Assembly: GCA_001898995.1 (NCBI GenBank)
Contig: MKVZ01000018.1
Coordinates: 1 to 32,571, forward strand
Length of the DNA stretch: 32,571 nucleotides
Direction: 5' to 3'
Origin: Rhizobiales bacterium 63-22
Lineage (GTDB): Bacteria > Pseudomonadota > Alphaproteobacteria > Rhizobiales > Rhizobiaceae
Numbering within the stretch: the stretch's first letter is position 1; each line of letters opens with the position of its first letter. Below the pieces are notes generated by a model. That model was not told the DNA's origin, did no database searches, and saw only the letters and a program-made list of their open reading frames with translations. Positions 27,134 through 32,571 of this stretch are shown here, one piece after another. A program made the translations under genes and the position numbers.

Positions 27134-29878
27134 ATGAATAGCACAAAGCATATGAACCGCAAAATGCAGCGGGCGCAGGCACGCGCTGGAGAAAAGCGGG
27201 TTAAAGACCTATGGGGGTTTGTGCCCGGCAACGAAGAATTGGTCGAAATTCGCCAGCAAATCGAAGCTGCTACGGGCCTTAAAATCGCTGACAATGGAAA
27301 TATGACACGCAACGTTGAAGTAACAAAGCGCCTTGTATCTCTTTCCATGCAATGGCTTTCCGGGCTTTTCGGCCCCGGAGACTGGATTGAACTTACAGCG
27401 ATTTCAGTTGATGAGCGCGTTATCTCATGTTGTGCGCCGCTTGGCGACGAAAATCTTGCCGATTTCATGGCTGAACACCTTTTTATGCGGAATATTTATT
27501 TCGGCGTGCATCCGCGCAAGGCGGGCACACAGGGGCGCGTTGATGCAAACGGTGTTGCCTGTCACCATGCTATCGCTGTCGATCTGGACCACGACCCCGA
27601 CAAGCACGGGGATTTTGACGCATGGCGTGTTGAACAAGCCGAAGCCCTGAAGCGCGCCAGTTTTGAACATGTCGTTTATTCGGGCGGTGGCGTGCAGGGG
27701 CACGGGCTGGTCGTACGCACCAGCGCAAGGGAAGAAATGGAAGCACGCTGCAAGGCGCTGCTCCCCGTCCTGAAAGCTGTTGGTTCCGATCCCGTAGGCG
27801 ACCTTTCGCGCATCATGCGCCTGCCCTTCACCGTGAACATTCCGAAGGCGAAAAAGCGCGTCCGTGGCCGCAAGCTGACTTTGGCGGTGCCCGCTTATCC
27901 GGCACCAGAACCAGCACCCGCCCGTGGCTTTAAGGAAGTGCTGAATGCTTTGGCGAGCGCGTTCGGCGTGTCTGCCGATACTAGCGGGGCACTTGTGCCC
28001 GCGTCCTCTGCCAAGAAAGATGGCCCGGACCTTGCGCCGGACACTGCGCTGGTAGTGGAAATCTTCCAGCGCCTTGAAAATGGCACGACTTTCAAGAACC
28101 GCGAAACATGGGTTGAACTTGCCCTCGCCGCGCATGGTGCAACGGGTGGGGATGAAGACGCACGGGCGGCATTCATCGAATGGTCCGAAACATATGAAGG
28201 CTTCACACCCGGAGAGGCCGAACGTGTCTGGAACACGGCAAAGCCTGATGGCGCGGGCTGGCATAAGCTGTTGACGCTGGTAGAATTGCAAGACCCGGCG
28301 CTAGTGGCTGAAATGCGCCAGCGCGCCGCGCAAGGCACGTTCGGGGACGTAAGCGATGCCGAACGTTCGCAGATGGGTGAAGCCGCCGCGCATGCGGCGA
28401 CCAGCGCGCACAGGATGAAATTGACGCCGGGAACCGTCTTGGCGGAATTGAAGCAGCGCGGCGCGGTATTCTTCCATTCCGACGAAAACCGCCCATACAT
28501 GCGCCTTGACGGACGCAGCTATGACCTTTCATCGAAGGTAGGTAAAAGCACCTTGCACGGCCTGCTTGAGAACGCGGGATTGCGTCTGTCCAAGAATGCA
28601 CGGGCTGACCTGTTTGACCGCATGGAAGGTTTGGCGCACGCGGGGGCGGTGCAAGAACTCTGGACACGTGTAGCTGTGCCGGGCAGGGACCGTATTTTCA
28701 TCGATATGGCAGATGACACCGGGGGCGTGATTGCTATCGATGCGCACGGCTGGCGTGTTTCTCATGCTCGCGACATTCCCGTGGTTTTCTCACGTTCGGG
28801 CGCTGTTTCGCCCTTGCCAGCACCACAAGCCGAGCCGTTCGCCAAAACTCTAGACACGCTTCTGTTCCCTCATTTCAATCTGCCGCCGATCCTCAAGGCT
28901 AATGATCCCGACGACGAAGGCGTGCAGGCACGGGCGGGCGTTATCCTTGCCCTGTCCAGCTATGTCCGCCCTGTTGGCGCGGTGCCGCATGTCGCGTTTG
29001 TCGGCCCGAACGGTTCCGGCAAGTCAACGAACGCCGACAGGCTGAAAGGCATTCTTGACCCTAGCGGGCACGGGCGCGGGCTTCCGCCGAAAGATATCCG
29101 TGACCTGTATGTGACCGCGCGCGGCCAGCACGTAACGATCTTGGACAACGCCAGCCGTTTCGGCGCGGACCTATCTGATGCGCTTTGCGCCTTGTCCACG
29201 GGCGGCGGACTTTCCACACGCATGTTGTATTCCGATGGTGATACGGCAACCTTAAGGGTCAAGCGTTCGATCATTTTCACGTCAATCGGTGACATTCTGG
29301 CACGCGGCGACCTTGCGGAACGCACGGCGCAAGTGCAGCTTGCCCCGCTCAAAACGCGGAAAACAGAGGCGCAACTGCAAGAGGAATGGAAGCGCGACCA
29401 TCCGGCCATTCTACACGCGCTTTGCGATACGTGCGTGCGGGCGTTGCAGATTTTACCCGCGATCCCGCTGCACGATTTACCACGTCTCGCGGACGCCGCA
29501 GCGTTCGGGGAGGCAATGGCCCGTGGTATGGGCTGGAAAAATAACCTGTTCCTTGAGGCCGTTCGCACGGCACGCGCGGATGCTTCTGCCAGCCTCGCGG
29601 AAAGCGATCCCATGGCCGAACGCATCGGCCTTATCCTGAAAGATAGCGGCGGGCGCTGGACGGGCACGCTAACGGATTTTGTGGCGGAAGTGCAGAAGCC
29701 TTTTGGTGGTATGCGCTTGGACTTCCATAAGGGTTTCAGTTTCAGCAACAGGAACGTGAGCGGGGTTTTGCGCCGTCTCATGCAGCCGCTACGCGATGCC
29801 TACGGGTGGGAAGTTTCGATGCATCGCAAGGGGGACAGTTCAAAGAAGTTGCTGGTCGAACTGAAAGGAAGCAACTGA
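27134..29878 (+). CDS. Primase-helicase (AEP-type primase, PriCT-2-like linker, SF3-like ATPase)
   Basis: A 914-residue replication protein. The N-terminal archaeo-eukaryotic primase domain (about 60-245) has the metal motif AVDLDHD (D150, D152), the SGGGVQGHG motif (H190) and DLSRIMRLPFTVN (D223, R226, R229). A PriCT-2-like segment follows (about 315-385; RLENGTTFKNRETWVELALA, then EWS and VW). The C-terminal half has an ATPase with Walker A GPNGSGKS (624-631), a Walker-B-like VTILDN and a DLAERT arginine segment, as in SF3-like plasmid/phage helicases. It likely initiates and primes replication of the excised element. The ATG at 27134 has GGAAG ten bases upstream. The iteron region starts 6 bp after its stop. 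Confidence 0.88.
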   Translation: MNSTKHMNRKMQRAQARAGEKRVKDLWGFVPGNEELVEIRQQIEAATGLKIADNGNMTRNVEVTKRLVSLSMQWLSGLFGPGDWIELTAISVDERVISCCAPLGDENLADFMAEHLFMRNIYFGVHPRKAGTQGRVDANGVACHHAIAVDLDHDPDKHGDFDAWRVEQAEALKRASFEHVVYSGGGVQGHGLVVRTSAREEMEARCKALLPVLKAVGSDPVGDLSRIMRLPFTVNIPKAKKRVRGRKLTLAVPAYPAPEPAPARGFKEVLNALASAFGVSADTSGALVPASSAKKDGPDLAPDTALVVEIFQRLENGTTFKNRETWVELALAAHGATGGDEDARAAFIEWSETYEGFTPGEAERVWNTAKPDGAGWHKLLTLVELQDPALVAEMRQRAAQGTFGDVSDAERSQMGEAAAHAATSAHRMKLTPGTVLAELKQRGAVFFHSDENRPYMRLDGRSYDLSSKVGKSTLHGLLENAGLRLSKNARADLFDRMEGLAHAGAVQELWTRVAVPGRDRIFIDMADDTGGVIAIDAHGWRVSHARDIPVVFSRSGAVSPLPAPQAEPFAKTLDTLLFPHFNLPPILKANDPDDEGVQARAGVILALSSYVRPVGAVPHVAFVGPNGSGKSTNADRLKGILDPSGHGRGLPPKDIRDLYVTARGQHVTILDNASRFGADLSDALCALSTGGGLSTRMLYSDGDTATLRVKRSIIFTSIGDILARGDLAERTAQVQLAPLKTRKTEAQLQEEWKRDHPAILHALCDTCVRALQILPAIPLHDLPRLADAAAFGEAMARGMGWKNNLFLEAVRTARADASASLAESDPMAERIGLILKDSGGRWTGTLTDFVAEVQKPFGGMRLDFHKGFSFSNRNVSGVLRRLMQPLRDAYGWEVSMHRKGDSSKKLLVELKGSN

Positions 29879-29883
29879 AAGGG

Positions 29884-30242
29884 TGGAACATGTCCGGCTC
29901 CAAAGGTGGAAGGTGTGCGGGACATGTCAGAAAAACCCAAGTCATTGAAATTACTTGCGAAATGGAACATGTGGAACGTGTGGAACATCTTTTCGGCATA
30001 TATGCCTCTGTTCTCTCCTGTCGCCCCGTGGGGGGTGCATGGGGCACGCGCCCCGCGCGCGTGTGTTTGGCTCCCTACTCCCTACTCCCTACTCCCCGCC
30101 CCTCCGGCACGTCTCCCCTCTCCCCCTTTCTTCTTTATATTAAAAAAGGGGAAAACGATGTTCCACATGTTCCACACGTTCCATTTCACGTTTAATTTCA
30201 ATCACTTAGTAAATGGAACATGTGTGGAACTTGTGGAACATG
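29884..30242. repeat. Iteron array and extended inverted repeat: candidate replication origin
   Basis: Ten copies of a 9-bp unit close to TGGAACATG occur here: one at 29884-29892, three in tandem at 29963-29989, three inverted at 30157-30183, and three at 30214-30242 (one 2-bp gap). The two middle blocks lie in a 51-bp inverted repeat, 29939-29989 against 30157-30207, matching at 44 of 51 positions, including an AT-rich flank. The 30 bp between the last two blocks are 77% A+T. A CT-rich tract and stem-loops lie in the centre. Location right after the primase-helicase supports an origin. Confidence 0.65.
30071..30097 (+). repeat. Tandem CTCCCTA heptamers in a pyrimidine-rich tract
   Basis: CTCCCTA is repeated three times (30071-30091), then CTCCCC, within a 60-base C/T-rich stretch that ends at an imperfect CCCCTTT/AAAGGGG stem-loop (30123-30151). 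It lies between the two arms of the 51-bp inverted repeat. Confidence 0.6.
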
Positions 30243-30350
30243 TCGGGGGCTTTTCGCAACCAAAATCGGCGCGCGTAATGCGCGCTGCCCCTGCCCGTAA
30301 TCGCCCCCGGCAACAGCAATCTTTCAACAGCACCAGAAGGAAACCTGATC

Positions 30351-30680
30351 ATGAACCTTATTCGTATGCTCCGCCCGTCGAACGATGATGCCGCCCTTGC
30401 GAATTTGATCGATGAACTTGGCCGTACCCGCGAGGAAAAGGCCAAGCTTGAAAACCGTGAAGCTTTCCTTCGCGATCAAATTCTGGAGCGGACGGAAGGA
30501 CGCAATGACTACCGCCCACGCGGCGGGGAATTTGAATTGCGCGTGCTGGAACAAGACTGGCAGACCTTTGACAAGGACACTTTCAAAAACGATCATCCTG
30601 CCCTTTATGAAGAATATGCAGGACACCAGCACGTTACGGTCGTGCGCACGACGCGCATCGCCGCGAAGCATGAAAGCTAA
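30351..30680 (+). CDS. Element-borne protein of unknown function (109 aa)
   Basis: The start at 30351 has AAGGAAAC about eight bases upstream. The product is small and highly charged, with a helical, possibly coiled-coil segment (about 15-50; rich in Glu/Lys/Arg with ELGRTREEKAKLENREAFL), then a YRPRGGEFELRVLEQDW segment that may form a beta hairpin. There are no membrane or secretion signals. I do not recognise a family. It lies just after the putative origin and downstream of the primase-helicase, so an accessory replication role is possible. Its stop overlaps the stop of the next, convergent gene by 3 bp. Confidence 0.7.
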   Translation: MNLIRMLRPSNDDAALANLIDELGRTREEKAKLENREAFLRDQILERTEGRNDYRPRGGEFELRVLEQDWQTFDKDTFKNDHPALYEEYAGHQHVTVVRTTRIAAKHES

Positions 30681-31222
30681 CCGGCCCGGAAGCCTAGCGC
30701 CCGCATGAAAATCATATGCTCGTCAGGATCAAGCCCCATGGTGCCGGAGACAGTTTCGGCACCATGCTTCATTGGCCCAAATTCGCCTAGCAATGCGCGA
30801 TAGACCATCGGCATGAGGATCGCTTCACGATAAGGCCGAACGGCCCTCACGGCCTCGATCCAGCGCCCTATGACTTCCCGCGTGCAGCGCCCTTCCTTCA
30901 ATGCCGCGCGCATCTGGTCCTTGAGCGCAATCATGTCGTTTTCAGCATCCGCCATCGCGCGCCCGTATTTGATGTGCTCGCGGCTCTTGTTGCGTGTGCC
31001 CTTGTCGATCTGGCGCACCAGCCATGCACGACGCTTTTCGCGGGGATTGCGTGCAAGCTCTGCGATGTATCGGGCACGCAAAGCCTTTCCACCGCCATGA
31101 CAGGCGCAGCGGCCAACGCCTTTAACGGCTATGCCTTGGCAGACCGTACCGCGTGTCGTTTTCGCCCCGCACTTTTCACGGGTTTGAATTTTGCCAGCCT
31201 GATCATTTCGTGCGCCGCTCAT
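30677..31222 (-). CDS. HGG-type Cys/His (zinc-ribbon-like) phage-associated protein
   Basis: A 181-residue basic protein. Residues about 17-45 hold CGAKTTRGTVCQGIAVKG and then RCACHGG, the Cys/Cys/Cys/His pattern seen in the HGGxSTG proteins common in phages and genomic islands; here HGGGKAL replaces HGGxSTG. The remainder is helical, rich in Arg/Lys, with no signal peptide. The four Cys/His residues probably bind zinc. Family members are often next to phage packaging or replication genes but have no proven function. It is the only minus-strand gene in the element and has its own operator-like palindrome 16 bp upstream, so it may be controlled separately. Confidence 0.75.
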   Translation of the reverse strand: MSGARNDQAGKIQTREKCGAKTTRGTVCQGIAVKGVGRCACHGGGKALRARYIAELARNPREKRRAWLVRQIDKGTRNKSREHIKYGRAMADAENDMIALKDQMRAALKEGRCTREVIGRWIEAVRAVRPYREAILMPMVYRALLGEFGPMKHGAETVSGTMGLDPDEHMIFMRALGFRAG

Positions 31223-31237
31223 GGCTTCTTGCCTTTA

Positions 31238-31260
31238 GGTAGTTACCAAAAGTAACCACC
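31238..31260. promoter_or_regulatory. Inverted repeat upstream of the HGG-type gene
   Basis: GGTAGTTAC (31238-31246) and GTAACCACC (31252-31260) are arms matching at 8 of 9 positions around CAAAA. The site lies 16 bp before the minus-strand start at 31222, where it could act as an operator or as a leader hairpin just ahead of the ribosome binding site. Confidence 0.45.
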
Positions 31261-31426
31261 TTCATAGCAGAAAACGCCAAGACACAGAACCGTATCTCAA
31301 GACATGAAGACAGCACCACGGGCAACACCCCTGTGGATAAGTTCAAGCTAAATCCGCCTCTGTTGCGCACCGTTTCCGCGTAGCCTACGGATATTGGATA
31401 TTAACCTGTTGGGGGGTAGAAAATAG

Positions 31427-31891
31427 ATGGGCTTGAAGACGTTGGCCATACTCGCGGGGGTACTGGCACTTTCTGCATGTCAGACCGGGGGCGACAGCGG
31501 CGGTGTAATGCTTTTTAAACCGAACAATAAAGCAAGTGAAAAACAGGCCGATCTGGATCAATGTAAGATTGAATCGTTCCGGTCGATACCGCAGGTGATG
31601 GGAACGCAATCAACCGCAGGCTGGCAAGGTCCGGCAAGCGTCCAGTGTCACCGAAACGGAAATGCAACAACATGCGACGAAATCCCGGGCTTAAGTGTAC
31701 CTGCACGGCAATATTCCGTAGATGTTAACGCGGGCTTGAGATTTCGTTATGTCGAGCAGTGCATGCGCCGTAAGGGATATGCGACGATTCATGGTCTCCC
31801 CATGTGCTCTAGCGAAAAGGCCCGTCAAGCAACCCGCAGTGCTCGTAGAGCGCAAGATGTGAAGTGCATCGCAACGCGATTAGATTACTAG
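31427..31891 (+). CDS. Small lipoprotein of unknown function
   Basis: A 154-residue protein with a lipoprotein signal: MGLKTLAILAGVLALSAC places the lipobox LSAC with the lipidated cysteine at residue 18. The mature part contains four further cysteines and lacks other hydrophobic segments. GGGGGGTAG lies about ten bases before the ATG at 31427. The protein has no recognised domain. An envelope lipoprotein in an element without structural genes suggests a cargo gene, for example one altering the host surface or phage adsorption, but that is speculation. It is monocistronic, divergent from the HGG-type gene. Confidence 0.75.
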   Translation: MGLKTLAILAGVLALSACQTGGDSGGVMLFKPNNKASEKQADLDQCKIESFRSIPQVMGTQSTAGWQGPASVQCHRNGNATTCDEIPGLSVPARQYSVDVNAGLRFRYVEQCMRRKGYATIHGLPMCSSEKARQATRSARRAQDVKCIATRLDY

Positions 31892-32153
31892 GCTAAACGC
31901 ACCATGCCCTGACTGCATCGGAAATCGAAAAAGTTGGCGATGAAAAATTTTCTGCACATGGCAGGTCGCGCATGTCATGCGCCCGTGCAGGGGGTGCCAC
32001 GGGGTGGATAGCCGGGTTCACCCCCAGCCCGTCTTGTGTCTGCCCGTGTTATGGCCTGCATCCGGCGACAACTTGACGGCTTCATAGACACGATTTTCCG
32101 GGCTATGCCTTCGCAAGCAGCAATCCCGCCTCGAACGAATAGAACACAAGGCC
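31892..32153. other. Gap after the lipoprotein gene
   Basis: About 260 bp without a convincing gene. A 23-codon frame (31940-32011; MKNFLHMAGRACHAPVQGV start) ends at a TAG, after which the same frame stays open to 32185. This could be a decayed gene with a nonsense codon, but there is no good ribosome binding site. Confidence 0.3.
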
Positions 32154-32432
32154 ATGAGCTTTCCCAGCCACACAGCCCAGCCTAATCGGCAGGATGATTA
32201 TTTCCTGCAAATGACCCCGGAGCATATTGGTTACATTTCGTACTTCGCTCAAATGGCACGCACATCTGGCCTGATAAACAATGCCCTGCCCGCAGAATGA
32301 TCGCCCTTCATCATCGACATGGCCGCGCTCACGGAACGAAACCCGCCCGAAATCGTCGCCATGCGCACGGGGCTTTCTGTAGCGCAGGTGGAAGCATGGA
32401 ACGCCGCGAAATCCGGCAACGAGTGGGGCTAG
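32154..32432 (+). pseudogene. Possible small gene interrupted by an in-frame TGA
   Basis: The frame starting at ATG 32154 encodes 48 residues (MSFPSHTAQPNRQDDYFLQM start), stops at TGA 32298-32300, then continues in the same frame as SPFIIDMAALTERNPPEIVA and on to a TAG at 32430. Both halves look protein-like and the second has its own ATG at 32319, so this may be one 92-residue gene broken by a nonsense mutation or two tiny genes. No family is recognised. Confidence 0.35.
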
Positions 32433-32443
32433 AAGTGGGGTTG
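32423..32443. repeat. Right arm-type repeat, candidate integrase-binding site
   Basis: GTGGGG at 32423 and TGGGGTTG at 32436 match the left pair at 24803 and 24816 in sequence and 13-bp spacing. The site lies 52 bp inside the right att core. Confidence 0.45.
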
Positions 32444-32495
32444 AGAAAACCAGAAAATCCTAAGTGATTGTTTTTACAATGGAAAATAGACGTCA

Positions 32496-32510
32496 ATGGC
32501 GGAGAGGGAG
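32496..32510. repeat. Right attachment site core, inside tRNA-Ser(CGA)
   Basis: ATGGCGGAGAGGGAG, identical to 24678-24692. On the minus strand it is the 3' acceptor strand, discriminator and CCA of the tRNA plus one base beyond, so integration restores an intact tRNA. Confidence 0.75.
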
Positions 32511-32571
32511 GGATTCGAACCCCCGATGGAGTTGCCCCCATGCCGCATTTCGAGTGCGGTGCTTTCAACCA
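32497..32571 (-). tRNA. tRNA-Ser(CGA), 5' part beyond the window
   Basis: Read on the minus strand, the 3' three-quarters of a class II tRNA is present. The anticodon stem CCGCA/TGCGG encloses the loop CTCGAAA (anticodon CGA). A long variable arm (ATGGGGGCAACTCCAT) marks serine. The T arm is GGGGG-TTCGAAT-CCCTC, and the 3' end is CCTCTCC-G-CCA with CCA encoded. The 5' acceptor strand and most of the D arm lie past base 32571. It is the integration target of the element. Confidence 0.93.

Larger units (their letters stand above)
24678..32510 (+). mobile_element. tRNA-Ser(CGA)-integrated satellite-like element, about 7.8 kb
   Basis: Two 15-bp copies of the tRNA-Ser 3' end bound the element. 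Inside are integrase, an unknown protein, an AlpA regulator, a primase-helicase, iterons, a 109-residue unknown, an HGG-type Cys/His protein and a lipoprotein. No structural, packaging or transfer genes are present. The tRNA stays intact at the right edge. The gene set resembles P4-like satellites: integrase at one end, AlpA regulator, and a large primase-helicase with its own origin. Codon use looks less GC-extreme than the 2.2-18.7 kb region. Helper-phage dependence is inference. Confidence 0.8.

Noticed and set aside
29963..30242. CRISPR-like repeat array
   Set aside because: Units are 9 bp, tandem without spacers, and present in both orientations. There are no cas genes.
29906..30388. Plus-strand open frame of 160 codons over the iteron region
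   Set aside because: Its sequence merely translates the repeats (WNMWNVWN, MFHMFHTFH) and the CT-rich tract. It has no proper ribosome binding site and overlaps the 109-residue gene.
32329..32568. Minus-strand open frame of 79 codons at the right edge
   Set aside because: It reads through tRNA-Ser(CGA); GVRIPPSPP is the familiar false translation of a serine tRNA.

Overview
The window looks like chromosome of a GC-rich alphaproteobacterium, most likely Hyphomicrobiales (Rhizobiales) and plausibly Brucella/Ochrobactrum-like. This rests on the gene families present (bluB, a long-form livM, FadR-type GntR and RpiR regulators, hydantoinase A/B pairs, a tRNA-Ser(CGA) used as an integration site) and on overall sequence style. 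The genus is inference.

Layout. (1) 141-2145: uppP (-) diverges from an RpiR/SIS-domain regulator (+). (2) 2212-7189, minus strand: a complete branched-chain/amino-acid-type ABC importer, livK-livH-livM-livG-livF, with a 12-bp GC hairpin between livK and livH. (3) 7542-10783, plus strand: a class I aminotransferase, a uronate-dehydrogenase-like NAD epimerase and a DAO-type FAD oxidoreductase, meeting a convergent FadR-type GntR regulator tail to tail. (4) 11792-18669, plus strand: a tightly overlapping operon of two SDRs, an acetolactate-synthase-like ThDP enzyme and a HyuA/HyuB hydantoinase/oxoprolinase pair. The liv promoter and both ends of the GntR/SDR intergenic region share an ATATATGATA / ATAAGTGA-type motif, so the importer and operon may form one GntR-controlled regulon for uptake and degradation of an unidentified nitrogenous (perhaps cyclic amide) substrate. 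(5) 18744-22370: an Lrp/AsnC regulator diverges from a 1015-residue fusion of a small-molecule kinase fold, an M23/LytM-type domain and a class III PLP enzyme. (6) 22506-24274: bluB and an exported PRC-barrel protein, both on the minus strand.

(7) 24678-32510 is a 7.8-kb integrated element. It lies between two copies of a 15-bp sequence that is the 3' end of tRNA-Ser(CGA), which runs off the right edge of the window. It encodes a tyrosine integrase next to the left att site, an unknown 221-residue protein, an AlpA-type regulator, a 914-residue primase-helicase, an unknown 109-residue protein, a Cys/His (HGG-type) protein and a small lipoprotein. It has no capsid, tail, terminase or conjugation genes. 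The composition resembles P4-like phage satellites or other autonomously replicating integrative elements.

The most interesting structures are in this element. A putative origin lies directly after the primase-helicase, with ten 9-bp iterons (TGGAACATG type), six of them in a 51-bp imperfect inverted repeat. A 14-bp hairpin buries the ribosome binding site of the AlpA gene. Paired repeats near both ends look like integrase arm sites. Outside the element, the kinase/M23/aminotransferase fusion and the GntR-linked catabolic operon are the best targets for new biochemistry.
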